Below, one piece after another: positions 25,725-34,196 of a DNA stretch of 45,776 nucleotides. This DNA comes from Glaciecola sp. UBA2563. GTDB taxonomy: Bacteria; Pseudomonadota; Gammaproteobacteria; Enterobacterales; Alteromonadaceae. The position numbers were made by a program, and so were the translations under genes. Each line of letters starts with the position of its first letter. The first letter of the stretch is position 1. The notes below the pieces were generated by a model, which worked only from the letters and a program-made list of their open reading frames with translations, was not told the origin of the DNA and ran no database searches. The stretch spans positions 1 to 45,776 of the forward strand of contig DDLV01000062.1 of assembly GCA_002340325.1 (NCBI GenBank), read 5' to 3'.

Positions 25725-27935
25725 ATGTTAAAAGAAATTTTTTTAAGAAAATCCAATGTACATCGAACGTTTGCTATGGCAACGGTCGCTGCATTTATGT
25801 TGACAGGTTGCTCACAACCCGCCGAAGAAACGCAAACTGTGGTAAGCACAGACGCAGCCGCTGAAATGCAAGATGACACGTCATCACTGGCAGACAATCC
25901 ATTCTTTACCGAATGGAACACGCCCTATGGTGCGCCGCCATTCGGGATAATTGAAACATCGCATTTCATGCCAGCATTTGAACAAGCAATGACGACTCAC
26001 CTTGAAGAAATCGATGCTATTGTTAACGCAGACAGCATCCCGTCGTTTGATAACACTATCGCCCAAATGGAGCTTGCAGGCTCGGATTTGAGCAAGGTGG
26101 CTCGTGTATTTTTCTCCCTCACGAATACCGAATCAAACGATGAACTGCAGGCTCTGCAGCGCGAGATTTCTCCGATGCTTACCCGTCACGGCAATAAAAT
26201 AAGAATGAATGAAGGTCTATTCAAACGCGTAAAAGCGGTGCACGCCGAGCGTAACAATGCCTCATTAGACGCAGAGCAAATCAGACTAGTTGAACGAGTG
26301 TACGAAGGTTTCAAAAGAACAGGCGCTGAACTAGATAAAGAATCAAGAGACAAGTTAGCAGAAATGAATGAACGTATTTCTGCACTGACAACGCAGTTCG
26401 GACAAAACTCACTAAATGATTCACGCGCGTTTACATTAGTGCTGGAAGAGAGCGATTTGGATGGTCTACCTCAATCAGTGATAGATGCTGCCGCATCGCA
26501 AGCAGCAATTAGAGATATGCCAGGAAAATATGTAATTACACTCAATCGCTCTAGTGTACAGCCATTTCTGCAGTTTTCATCTCGCCGAGATTTACGTGAA
26601 AAAGCATTCAAAGGATGGGCGCTTAGAGGTGATAACGACAACGAATATGACAACAAAGCGGTAGTCGCTGAAATCGTAAAACTTCGTTTGCAGCGCGCCC
26701 AACTTTTGGGTTACAAACACCACTCTGACTATGTCTTATCAAACACAATGGCTGGTTCTCCAGAAGCTGCGATGGACTTGTTGATGAAGGTCTGGGAACC
26801 AGCAAAACAAAAAGCAGAACAAGAGCGTCAGTGGATCATGGAGTTGATGGCTGAAGAAGGCGCTGATTTCGAATTGGAAGCATGGGACTGGCGATATTAT
26901 GCTGAGAAAGTCAGAAAGGCGAAGTTCGACTTGAATCAAGCGGAAATCTCACAGTACTTTGAACTCAATAATATGATAGACGCGCAGTTCTACGTCGCCG
27001 GCCGACTCTTTGGACTTACCTTCGAGGAACGCACGGATATCCCTGTATACAATCCCGTCGTTCGCGTTTGGGAAGTGAAGGATAGTGACGGCAATGCGAT
27101 TGGTCTGTTCTATGGTGACTACTACGCTAGGCAAACCAAAAGAGGCGGAGCCTGGATGAGTAACTTCAGGAACCAGCAAAAACTTGCCGGCGATGTAAAA
27201 CCGTTAATCATAAACAATCTAAACTTGAACCAGCCGGCAGAAGGCGAACCAACGTTAATGAGTTACTCTGATGCAGTAACCTTATTCCATGAATTTGGAC
27301 ATGCATTACATGGGCTGTTATCTGATGTGACTTATCCAAGTTTGGCCGGTACAAGTGTTCCACGTGATTGGGTTGAGTTTCCTGCGCAATTGTACGAGCA
27401 TTTTATTGCTCAACCGTATATGTTGAAAAAATTCGCGTTACATTATCAAACAGGTGAAGCGATGCCTGATGAGTTGTTAGAGCGGATTAAGCAGGCAAGC
27501 ACATTTAATCAAGGGTTTGCGACGATTGAATATACGGCTTCTGCATTAGTAGATATGGCATACCATCAAATGACCGAGGTAGAAGAAATAGATGTTAGAG
27601 CCTTTGAAGATAAGATTTTGAGTGAATACGGTAAACCTGAAGAAATCATTATGCGTCATCGCAGCACGCACTTTGGGCATATTTTCTCTGGCGGATATCA
27701 TTCGGCGTATTACGCATACATGTGGTCTGAAATTTTAGACGCCGATGGTTTCGATGCATTTGTCGAAACAGGCGATATTTTCGACGCAACAACTGCAGAA
27801 AAGCTGCATGATTTTGTCTATAGTCGCGGCGACAGCCTAGATTATCTTGAAGCTTATATTGGATTTAGAGGACGTGCTCCTACAACCGATGCATTGCTTC
27901 GCAACAGAGGCCTGGACACACCTCCTGCCATTTAG
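25725..27935 (+). CDS. M3-family metallopeptidase, lipoprotein (Dcp-like)
   Basis: A 736-residue peptidase from the ATG at 25725; a TTG at 25710 is a less likely start. The N-terminus is a lipoprotein signal with lipobox MLTGC. The rest is a full-length M3 fold: DNPFFTEWNTPYGAPPFGIIETSHFMPAFEQAM at the start, and the zinc site TLFHEFGHALHGLLS with the downstream glutamate in RDWVEFPAQLYEHF; GYHSAYYAYMWSEILDADGF near the C-terminus is typical of peptidyl-dipeptidase Dcp and oligopeptidase A. It would cut short peptides in the periplasm. Anchoring to the membrane fits use of external peptides. A terminator follows at 27965. Confidence 0.93.
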   Translation: MLKEIFLRKSNVHRTFAMATVAAFMLTGCSQPAEETQTVVSTDAAAEMQDDTSSLADNPFFTEWNTPYGAPPFGIIETSHFMPAFEQAMTTHLEEIDAIVNADSIPSFDNTIAQMELAGSDLSKVARVFFSLTNTESNDELQALQREISPMLTRHGNKIRMNEGLFKRVKAVHAERNNASLDAEQIRLVERVYEGFKRTGAELDKESRDKLAEMNERISALTTQFGQNSLNDSRAFTLVLEESDLDGLPQSVIDAAASQAAIRDMPGKYVITLNRSSVQPFLQFSSRRDLREKAFKGWALRGDNDNEYDNKAVVAEIVKLRLQRAQLLGYKHHSDYVLSNTMAGSPEAAMDLLMKVWEPAKQKAEQERQWIMELMAEEGADFELEAWDWRYYAEKVRKAKFDLNQAEISQYFELNNMIDAQFYVAGRLFGLTFEERTDIPVYNPVVRVWEVKDSDGNAIGLFYGDYYARQTKRGGAWMSNFRNQQKLAGDVKPLIINNLNLNQPAEGEPTLMSYSDAVTLFHEFGHALHGLLSDVTYPSLAGTSVPRDWVEFPAQLYEHFIAQPYMLKKFALHYQTGEAMPDELLERIKQASTFNQGFATIEYTASALVDMAYHQMTEVEEIDVRAFEDKILSEYGKPEEIIMRHRSTHFGHIFSGGYHSAYYAYMWSEILDADGFDAFVETGDIFDATTAEKLHDFVYSRGDSLDYLEAYIGFRGRAPTTDALLRNRGLDTPPAI

Positions 27936-27964
27936 TACTCGCGTTTATCACGCTTGAGATGTGA

Positions 27965-27998
27965 CACCTCAGCAGCTATTACTGTTGGGGTGTTTTTT
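27965..27998 (+). terminator. Intrinsic terminator after the M3 peptidase
   Basis: CACCTCAGCAG and CTGTTGGGGTG (27965-27975, 27982-27992) form an 11-base stem with two G-T pairs and a 6-base loop, followed directly by TTTTTT. It lies 30 bases beyond the peptidase stop codon. The remaining stretch to the recombinase gene holds the 19-bp repeat at 28119-28137. Confidence 0.8.
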
Positions 27999-28118
27999 GT
28001 TGATAGTTGCAAAATCAAATCGGAATTAGGCGTTTTATTCAGCTCGAGGAGAATCTGTTTTGAGCATGAGTTGGATGGGATCTTTAGCTTACTTCTCCAA
28101 TTGATACCTAACTGCTCA

Positions 28119-28137
28119 ACCGACAATCCGGTCATTG
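28119..28137. repeat. Left copy of 19-bp repeat flanking the recombinase/TA module
   Basis: ACCGACAATCCGGTCATTG here and ACCGACATACCGGTCGTTG at 29538-29556 agree at 16 of 19 positions in direct orientation. Each has an internal ACCG/CGGT symmetry. They enclose the tyrosine recombinase and the toxin-antitoxin genes, so they are candidate attachment sites. The evidence is position and similarity only. Confidence 0.4.
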
Positions 28138-28210
28138 GCCTACTCTAAAATCTCTTTATTCGGCACAAATATTGCGCGTTTTTATGACCTACTTTTTATG
28201 AGTACCTGTT

Positions 28211-28834
28211 ATGTACGCAATGACTGTTTATAAAAAACGTGAACCATGGAATAAAAATAAGCTGATCGGCCAAAAGCTACCGCTTAAACTGCAACAAATT
28301 TGGTCTATCCGCATCCGACTTGAAATGTCGAATAATCTTCGAGAGCTCGCGCTATTTAATCTTGCGATTGATAGTAAGCTAAGAGCATCAGACCTAGTTG
28401 CTTTAAAAGTTCGAGATGTTTGCCAAGGAACCAATGTGCAATCTAGAGCCATGATTATTCAAAAGAAGACAAGTCATGCGGTTCAGTTTGAAATTACCAA
28501 AAATACTCGCTCCTCTGTTAAAAATCTCATTGCCCACAATAGGTTGTGTGCTGACGACCACCTTTTTCAATCCAGACTAAGTCAGTCTGATCATCTATCA
28601 ACAAGGCAGTACAGTCGAATCGTCAACAGATGGATTGAATCTATCGATTTAGATCCGACTCAATATGGTACTCATTCTATGCGGAGAACTAAGCCATCAT
28701 TGATTTATAAGAAAACCAAAAACCTCAGGGCATGCCAGTTGTCATTAGGGCATACAAAGCTTGAGAGCACCGTAAGATATTTGGGTATTGAAGTAGAAGA
28801 TGCCTTAGAGGTATCAGAAAATATAGAGTGTTAA
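28211..28834 (+). CDS. Small tyrosine recombinase (catalytic-domain-only integrase)
   Basis: A 207-residue site-specific recombinase that lacks the usual N-terminal arm- and core-binding domains. Starts REPWNKNKLIGQKLPLKLQQIWSIRIRL, a pattern I know from stand-alone integrase-like genes of this size. The full catalytic set is visible: Arg58 (SKLRASD), Lys85/86 (QKKTSHAV), His155-x2-Arg158 (THSMRR), His181 (LGHTKLEST) and Tyr190 (VRYLG). It is therefore probably active. No strong ribosome site precedes the ATG. It is followed by a HigBA-like pair on the same strand and the whole is bounded by two similar 19-bp repeats. Confidence 0.88.
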   Translation: MYAMTVYKKREPWNKNKLIGQKLPLKLQQIWSIRIRLEMSNNLRELALFNLAIDSKLRASDLVALKVRDVCQGTNVQSRAMIIQKKTSHAVQFEITKNTRSSVKNLIAHNRLCADDHLFQSRLSQSDHLSTRQYSRIVNRWIESIDLDPTQYGTHSMRRTKPSLIYKKTKNLRACQLSLGHTKLESTVRYLGIEVEDALEVSENIEC

Positions 28835-28837
28835 TAT

Positions 28838-28884
28838 TTGACAGTCATATTATCTTTGCCATTTGTACGTGATTTGCGTACACT
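28838..28884 (+). promoter_or_regulatory. Promoter and operator of the toxin-antitoxin pair
   Basis: TTGCCA (28856-28861) and TACACT (28879-28884), 17 bases apart, form a good -35/-10 pair. Between and overlapping them is the inverted repeat TGTACG-N7-CGTACA (28864-28882), well placed for autorepression by the antitoxin. A second -35-like TTGACA sits at 28838. With this -10 the transcript would start at or within a base or two of the toxin ATG at 28891. Confidence 0.6.
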
Positions 28885-28890
28885 TGTTAA

Positions 28891-29223
28891 ATGAAAAGTG
28901 TTTTTGTTGAATCATCAATATTTGAAAGGTATCGCAGTTTGTATCTAAGCGATGATGAATTTCTGGCTATGCAAACGGATTTAATGTCAAATCCAAAACA
29001 AGGGGACGTGATTCAAGGGACAGGTGGTTTACGAAAGATCAGGGTGGCTGGCAAAGGAAAAGGCAAGCGTGGTGGATCCAGAGTCATTTACTATTATCTT
29101 GATACTAAACACAGATTTTATTTACTGACGGTTTATGCCAAAAATGAAATATCAGATTTAACCGTTGATCAAAAGAAACAATTGAAAGCTTTTATGGAGG
29201 CGTGGCGCAATGAGCAATCGTGA
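28891..29223 (+). CDS. HigB/RelE-type toxin
   Basis: A 110-residue basic protein with the RelE-superfamily layout: FERYRSLYLSDDEFLAMQTDLMSNPKQGDVIQGTGGLRKIRVAG, then KGKRGGSRVIYYYLDTKHRFYLLTVYAKNEISDLT. These are typical of HigB-2-like ribosome-dependent mRNA endonucleases, with the basic patch around KGKGKRGGSR. Toxin precedes antitoxin, as in hig loci. No ribosome site lies before the ATG and the promoter places the transcript start almost on it, so translation may be leaderless and weak. The last 14 bases overlap the antitoxin gene. Confidence 0.88.
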   Translation: MKSVFVESSIFERYRSLYLSDDEFLAMQTDLMSNPKQGDVIQGTGGLRKIRVAGKGKGKRGGSRVIYYYLDTKHRFYLLTVYAKNEISDLTVDQKKQLKAFMEAWRNEQS

Positions 29224-29524
29224 CTTATTTACAGAGCTAAGTACTGCACTTACGGAAGCAAAACAGCATTCAGAAGGCAAACTTACACTTAAAACCCATC
29301 AAGTCGTCAATGTAGAAGAGCAAAGTCTTTCTCCGGAAGAAATAATTAACATTCGAGAGAGATTCAACATGTCGCGAGGCGTCTTCGCCCGTTATCTGCA
29401 CACCTCTACTCGAACGCTTGAGAATTGGGAGCAAGGGCGTAGTGTGCCCAACGGACAAGCAGTGACACTGTTAAAGCTTGTACAACGTCATCCTGAAACA
29501 TTAGAACACATTGCTGACTTGTAG
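29210..29524 (+). CDS. HigA-type antitoxin with XRE helix-turn-helix
   Basis: A 104-residue antitoxin. The N-terminal half (about 1-45) should bind the toxin; the C-terminal half carries a helix-turn-helix: SPEEIINIRERFNMSRGVFARYLHTSTRTLENWEQGRSVPNGQAVTLLKLV. It overlaps the toxin gene by 14 bases and has its own strong ribosome site GGAGG about nine bases before the ATG, unlike the toxin, which would favour excess antitoxin. It probably binds the palindrome 28864-28882 to repress the operon. The pair can stabilise the neighbouring recombinase module. Confidence 0.9.
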   Translation: MSNRDLFTELSTALTEAKQHSEGKLTLKTHQVVNVEEQSLSPEEIINIRERFNMSRGVFARYLHTSTRTLENWEQGRSVPNGQAVTLLKLVQRHPETLEHIADL

Positions 29525-29537
29525 AACAGGCATATTG

Positions 29538-29556
29538 ACCGACATACCGGTCGTTG
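29538..29556. repeat. Right copy of 19-bp repeat flanking the recombinase/TA module
   Basis: ACCGACATACCGGTCGTTG, 16 of 19 the same as 28119-28137, same orientation, 14 bases after the antitoxin stop. Distance between copies is about 1.4 kb. The remaining gap to the next gene (29557-29769) shows nothing I can name. Confidence 0.4.
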
Positions 29557-29769
29557 ACTATCAAACGACGACAGTCTGAAAAAGACAAAGAGCGGGCTTT
29601 CGAGCGTTAATTCGTGAGAGACGCTGAAGGGCAGAAAGGAGACGCTAAGATTTTATTATTGATAAAGTTATTGTTGATTCCACTTTGCTTAATGTAGCGA
29701 ACACTCAATTTAAGCCAAATATGTAATACCGGAGATGATATCGATTAAGTGATATTACGCATTCTTACT

Positions 29770-31119
29770 TCATTCCATAATTGGCTGATGAGCTGCGTAT
29801 TTTTCAAGAAAAGCAAGCTGCTCTGGATGACTTTTATGCGCGGAATGCGCATTTGCTTTCACAGTTCCTCCTAAAGGAATGCCGCCATCATCCGAGTTTC
29901 CAGATTCTAAAGAGTTAGACATATTCATCACAGGGGCACCTGCTATATGGCCACTTCCAGGATAAATTCTTTTCACCACTTCGTGAGCAAAGTCGTTTTC
30001 CTGTAATCGCTTATAAACCATACTAACAGCCACTTCTGCTGGCCATGTAGTGTCGGCATCACCAGCGATTAACATGATGGGTGCATCAATGTTTTCTACC
30101 TCAATCGCACCTCCGTATTTTTCCGGCTTTTTCATGCTTTCGATAAAATATGCTCGAATGCTATGAGGGAATGGCGATTCAGGATCTTTTACAATCTCTC
30201 GCAAGCTTTCTGGATAGCGCGCAAACGTCACTGGTTCTCCATCAAGAGTAAAAGCTGGTTTTCCAAAGGATTCCGGCGTACAGCAACCATCCCAAACCAC
30301 GTTAGACGGTGTAAACGCAATGACGGCATCTATTAGTTCAGGGTAAACCGACGGAATTAATAAAGATAATTCACCGCCACGTGATGCGCCCAGTATTGCG
30401 ACTCTATCATCGTTAAAGCGTTCTCTCATATAATGTAAACCTTCTTGCCAATATTCTAACGGGATATTGCTCAGTGCATCTGGTCGTCCCTCATAATTAT
30501 GGGCGGCCAGAGCTAAAACGGCATAACCATAGCTAGCAAATAAGGCCGCATCAGTGCTGTAGATCCCCCCGTCACTTCCCGACATGATCAACATGGTTGG
30601 CGGGTTTTTTACTTCTGTAGAATAATATAACTCCCCTCTAAGCGCTCCTTCAGTGATTTTTTCTTTCACTACATGGGGTGCTCGATAAGTAGAACGGTGT
30701 TTCTTCTCTAAGGTGATATACTTTGCGGGGTCGATCGAATCTTGAATCTTAGCGGTAAAGGTTATTTCCAGGGGCTCATTGTCGTCCCATTTTTGTTCTT
30801 CATCGACTTCATCCTGATCTTTTGCGGACCATATTAAACCAAAGGGTTCAATACCTTCATAAGTACCGTAAATAGAGTACTGTTCTGACACATCAACAAC
30901 GCCATGCTCATTCGCAAAATACGTTCCTCTAGAACGCGCTAGTCCCCCTCTTGAGGTGTAGTAGCTTGCTTCTATTTGAACCATTGAACCATGTGGAACG
31001 CCTTCAACTTTAACAGTTAACGGTTGAAAAAATAATCGCGATTCTGGTGCTACCATTAAGGTGGGTTCTGCACCGATTAATTTAGTGCTTATCAAGAGTA
31101 AAAATAATATGCGAAACAT
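29770..31119 (-). CDS. Secreted acyl-CoA thioesterase/BAAT-like alpha/beta hydrolase
   Basis: A 449-residue protein from the ATG at 31119, which begins a signal peptide (MFRILFLLLISTKLIGA); upstream in-frame starts (two ATGs at 31176 and 31173, TTG at 31182) would add about 20 residues. An N-terminal beta domain (VAPESRLFFQPLTVKVEGVP, GTYEGIEPFGLIWS) is that of the acyl-CoA thioester hydrolase/bile acid-CoA acyltransferase (BAAT) family; the C-terminal alpha/beta hydrolase has the nucleophile in GASRGGE, an acid in AGDADTTWPA and a histidine in GSGHIAGAP. Bacterial members act on poorly known acyl esters or thioesters. Lone gene; export makes a CoA substrate unlikely. Confidence 0.87.
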   Translation of the reverse strand: MFRILFLLLISTKLIGAEPTLMVAPESRLFFQPLTVKVEGVPHGSMVQIEASYYTSRGGLARSRGTYFANEHGVVDVSEQYSIYGTYEGIEPFGLIWSAKDQDEVDEEQKWDDNEPLEITFTAKIQDSIDPAKYITLEKKHRSTYRAPHVVKEKITEGALRGELYYSTEVKNPPTMLIMSGSDGGIYSTDAALFASYGYAVLALAAHNYEGRPDALSNIPLEYWQEGLHYMRERFNDDRVAILGASRGGELSLLIPSVYPELIDAVIAFTPSNVVWDGCCTPESFGKPAFTLDGEPVTFARYPESLREIVKDPESPFPHSIRAYFIESMKKPEKYGGAIEVENIDAPIMLIAGDADTTWPAEVAVSMVYKRLQENDFAHEVVKRIYPGSGHIAGAPVMNMSNSLESGNSDDGGIPLGGTVKANAHSAHKSHPEQLAFLEKYAAHQPIME

Positions 31120-31182
31120 TCTTGTTGTCCATTTGTAAGAACGTAGTTGTGTTATTAGAAACTGCCAGTGCATCATAGTCAA

Positions 31183-31914
31183 CTTCTATTAAAACGAATA
31201 TATAAGTTGAGCATATTCTGTTTTGATTCATTTGAATGGCCGTAGGGGTAAATCAATTTCACTGCACTTGGAAATTATTCGTGCGAGACAGCAGCCAGCT
31301 TTGTTTAATAGTGAATTTTGATATGAAAACGCTCAATGGTCTTAAAAACCTTAGCGGTTTAAAGTCTTTAGTGTCTCTTTTCTGCACTAAATTTGGAAAG
31401 TTAATAATTACATCGAACGACTGCTTTTTAAAAGACATCACCTCTCATCTGTCGCTCGCAACTAATGCGCCAAGGTCCGGTTTACGCATAGAGCCAATGA
31501 TAAAATCAGAAAATCTGAATGACCGGTTGAATTCACAGCCTAAACTCGAAATTCTATATCTGAAAACTGGCTCAGGTACCGACGTTGCGGTCATTAGCGA
31601 AAAACAAAAATTTCTTTTTAATAGCTTTGATTTTTGCAATAGCGGACATTCATCCTTGTTTTACTACCGCTTATATCAGACAGAAAAATTAAAGATGTCG
31701 CAACATTCACTTATTTGATCTATTCAAATCAACCGTAGCATAAATAGATGATATAAGTCATGTCAGAGTTCACGAGGGAAATAGTTCAGGTACTTTTCAT
31801 GTTATACACAGAGAAGGTCGGCTCAGAGTGGTAAAAAAAACCTTCATTCATATGAAAGAAATCAAATAGAGTTTAGTTCTTATAAGCACAACCTTACTTT
31901 AGAGAATCTAAACA
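31183..31914. other. Long intergenic stretch between BAAT-like hydrolase and CMD gene
   Basis: About 730 bases with no gene I can support. A 160-codon open frame on the plus strand (31236-31718) has no ribosome site, no recognised motif and an unconvincing composition. The promoters of both divergent neighbours must lie here. I see no strong inverted repeat or repeat unit. Confidence 0.5.
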
Positions 31915-32454
31915 ATGAAAACATTCGATATACATACTATCGAGTCAGCACCAGAGGAAGCAAAGCATTTGCTTAAAGACTCAAAGGCTGCATTCGGTAT
32001 GATCCCAAATCTGCATGGCGTCATGGCGCTGTCACCGCCATTGCTAGAAGGTTATCAGCAATTACATGCATTAGCCCAACAAACCGCGTTTAATAAACAA
32101 GAACTTACTGTCGTTTGGCAGACAATCAATGTTGAACATGATTGTCATTACTGTGTTCCTGCTCATGCAGCGATTGCGGCATCGATGCAAGTCTCTAGTG
32201 ATATTACAGATGCGCTGAAAAACAAAACACCCTTTGCGGATGATAAACTTAATGTGCTCAGAGACACTACTTTAGAATTGCTGCGCGAGCGAGGACGATT
32301 AAGTGAAAAACAATTGTTTGCATTTTTTGCGATGGGATTTTCTAAGCAACAATTATTGGATATCGTGTTGATTCTTTCCCAAAAAGTCATGAGCAATTAT
32401 GTGAATCACTTAGCCGATACCCCGATTGATACCTCATTTAGAGCATATGCATAG
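31915..32454 (+). CDS. Carboxymuconolactone decarboxylase/AhpD-like protein
   Basis: A 179-residue cytosolic all-helical protein. AFGMIPNLHGVMALSPPLLEGYQQL and the catalytic VEHDCHYCVPAHAAIAA (Cys77, Cys80, His84) are the signature of the AhpD-like branch of the carboxymuconolactone decarboxylase family, which usually serves in thiol-based peroxide or electrophile reduction rather than in the decarboxylation of the name. No ribosome site of note. It is convergent with the LysR gene, which may still control it, since the other LysR-flanking genes also handle aromatic or electrophilic compounds. Confidence 0.88.
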   Translation: MKTFDIHTIESAPEEAKHLLKDSKAAFGMIPNLHGVMALSPPLLEGYQQLHALAQQTAFNKQELTVVWQTINVEHDCHYCVPAHAAIAASMQVSSDITDALKNKTPFADDKLNVLRDTTLELLRERGRLSEKQLFAFFAMGFSKQQLLDIVLILSQKVMSNYVNHLADTPIDTSFRAYA

Positions 32455-32562
32455 CGGCATAGAACTATGATGGACGGGTGAGTATCTCATCATTTGTTAC
32501 TGTAAAATTATGCGTCATTCCCTGAGTAGATGACTATTCACCAACACGGACCGTTAGCGATA

Positions 32563-32593
32563 CCAAATCATCCTAGTGCACAGGATGATTTGG
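32563..32593. terminator. Hairpin between the convergent CMD and lysR genes
   Basis: CCAAATCATCCT and AGGATGATTTGG form a perfect 12-base stem with a 7-base loop. A second small hairpin AAAAAC-AC-GTTTTT follows at about 32601-32614 and supplies a T-rich tail. Position between converging genes fits a bidirectional terminator. Confidence 0.6.
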
Positions 32594-32648
32594 CAAGCGT
32601 AAAAACACGTTTTTGTTAAAAAGACTTAGTCATAGAGATCAGTTCCAT

Positions 32649-33539
32649 TTATATCGAACCCTTAAAACTATCTACTGCGAAGTCAATTAAAGCCCGCACT
32701 CTCTTTGGAAGAACATTATGCGACAGATAAACAGCATAAAACGGATTTGTTTTCATAGAGTAGGCTTCAAGTACTTGGATTAACTTGTGTGACGTCAATT
32801 CATCTTGCAAAACGAAACTGGGCAGCAGCGCAATTCCGTTTCCAGCCATGGCCCAATTTTTTGCTACTCGAGCACTGTTCACTAGTAAATGTTTTTTGGG
32901 ATTAAAGGAGTATTCTTCTTCCTCTTTATGGAAAACCCAACGTCCTGCGTTTCTTCGATTTGTATCAATAATGCATTGATGCATATCTAGGTCTTTAGGT
33001 GTTTTTGGTAAAGAATTTTTATCAAGATAGTCAGCACTGGCAACCAAAACGTTTTGAACCTCACTTATTTTTCTCGCTTTTAAGGTAAGTAACTCCGGCT
33101 CGCCAACACGAAAAGCAAGGTCGAATCCTTCTTTAGCAAGATCGACATGTTCATCGCTTAAGCGCAAATCAATGATGAGTTGGGGATGTAAAACTGAAAA
33201 TTGACTTAATACACTGCTCAAATACATCTCACCAAATGTCACCGGCGCCGATATTCGTAAACTACCTGTTAACCCTCTTGCATCTTCTGATACATCCCCA
33301 AGCAACTCATCTAATGATTCTAATATTGCCGGCGCTCTTAAGAGGAACTCTTTGCCGATTGGAGTAACGCCTACTTGTCGTGTTGTTCGTTGCAATAGCA
33401 ACACACCCAGTTTTGATTCTAGCTGTGCCACATATTTAGAAGTTAGTCGATTAGAAATACCCAGTTGTTCAGCAGCTTCTGTAAATGAGCCAGTTTGCGC
33501 AGTTGCGACAAACGCCCTAATACCCTCTATCAACTCCAT
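32649..33539 (-). CDS. LysR-family transcriptional regulator
   Basis: A 296-residue regulator. The N-terminal winged helix-turn-helix is EGIRAFVATAQTGSFTEAAEQLGISNRLTSKYVAQLESKLGVLLLQRTTRQV; the rest is the periplasmic-binding-protein-like effector domain (GSLRISAPVTFGEMYLSSVLSQF, GIALLPSFVLQDEL) of the type found in many aromatic/quinone-responsive LysR regulators. It is divergent from the DoxX-DODA-GST-SDR operon, the classic arrangement for a regulator and its target. Two inverted repeats in the shared 200-base gap are candidate binding sites. The inducer is unknown, probably a quinone or other electrophile by context. Confidence 0.93.
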   Translation of the reverse strand: MELIEGIRAFVATAQTGSFTEAAEQLGISNRLTSKYVAQLESKLGVLLLQRTTRQVGVTPIGKEFLLRAPAILESLDELLGDVSEDARGLTGSLRISAPVTFGEMYLSSVLSQFSVLHPQLIIDLRLSDEHVDLAKEGFDLAFRVGEPELLTLKARKISEVQNVLVASADYLDKNSLPKTPKDLDMHQCIIDTNRRNAGRWVFHKEEEEYSFNPKKHLLVNSARVAKNWAMAGNGIALLPSFVLQDELTSHKLIQVLEAYSMKTNPFYAVYLSHNVLPKRVRALIDFAVDSFKGSI

Positions 33540-33567
33540 TTTGCTTCCTTATTATGAACGATGTGTT

Positions 33568-33640
33568 GAAAGTAATTCCATACTTTCTACATTGAATTGA
33601 TTAATAGTGCAACGCATACTTTCGCCATGGCAAATGCCAT
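33568..33640. promoter_or_regulatory. Two inverted repeats between lysR and the doxX operon
   Basis: GAAAGTA-N6-TACTTTC (33568-33587) lies about 30 bases from the lysR start; ATGGCA-AA-TGCCAT (33627-33640) is closer to the doxX side. Both are perfect. They sit where a LysR regulator would bind to repress itself and activate the divergent operon. I could not match either to a known site. Confidence 0.45.
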
Positions 33641-33744
33641 ATGAAGTATCAAATTGAAAAACGTTTGTAACTAGCTCGAATAGTAAAGGGCAAATTAGCG
33701 AACGTTTCTAACTGTTAAATCAAATTATATTGGAGAACTTAACC

Positions 33745-34167
33745 ATGACTACAACAAACGACGCACACCTTAGTGCACTTATTTTAAGACTGACTACTGG
33801 CGTATTGTTTTTAGCACATGGCTTAACAAAAGTCTTGCTGTTTACTATTCCAGGCACTGTTGGTTATTTCGAAAGCCTAGGCTTACCCGGTGCCCTTGCT
33901 TATCTCACTATTATTGCAGAGATAGGCGGCGGCATTGCGCTAATTCTAGGGGTAGCAACCAGAATGGTATCGCTAGCATTGCTTCCTGTTTTGCTCGGTG
34001 CAGTATGGGTTCACGCTGGAAATGGCTGGATGTTTGCCAATGAAGGCGGTGGCTGGGAATTCCCTCTTTTTTGGGCAATGGCGCAAGTAACGTTGGTATT
34101 CCTGGGCAATGGCGCTTATGCGGTGAAGCTGCCTTACATCAACCAAGTTTTCGGTAAATATGCCTGA
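33745..34167 (+). CDS. DoxX-family membrane protein
   Basis: A 140-residue integral membrane protein, ATG at 33745 with GGAG upstream (a TTG at 33730 would add five residues). Four hydrophobic helices; LSALILRLTTGVLFLAHGLTKVL, GALAYLTIIAEIGGGIALILGVATRM and AMAQVTLVFLGNGAYAVKLP are typical of the DoxX family. Such proteins often accompany quinone- or electrophile-handling enzymes and are thought to act at the membrane quinone pool. First gene of the operon with DODA dioxygenase, GS-hydroquinone reductase and SDR. Confidence 0.88.
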   Translation: MTTTNDAHLSALILRLTTGVLFLAHGLTKVLLFTIPGTVGYFESLGLPGALAYLTIIAEIGGGIALILGVATRMVSLALLPVLLGAVWVHAGNGWMFANEGGGWEFPLFWAMAQVTLVFLGNGAYAVKLPYINQVFGKYA

Positions 34168-34196
34168 ATTGGCAGTATGTGACAGAGAGTATCGCC

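Noticed and set aside
28211..28834. Integron integrase or attC array
   Set aside because: The recombinase lacks the integron-specific insert and no attC-like R/L boxes are seen around it.
31236..31718. 160-residue frame in the long gap before the CMD gene
   Set aside because: No ribosome site, family motif or signal; composition like a chance frame. It cannot be fully excluded as a decayed gene.
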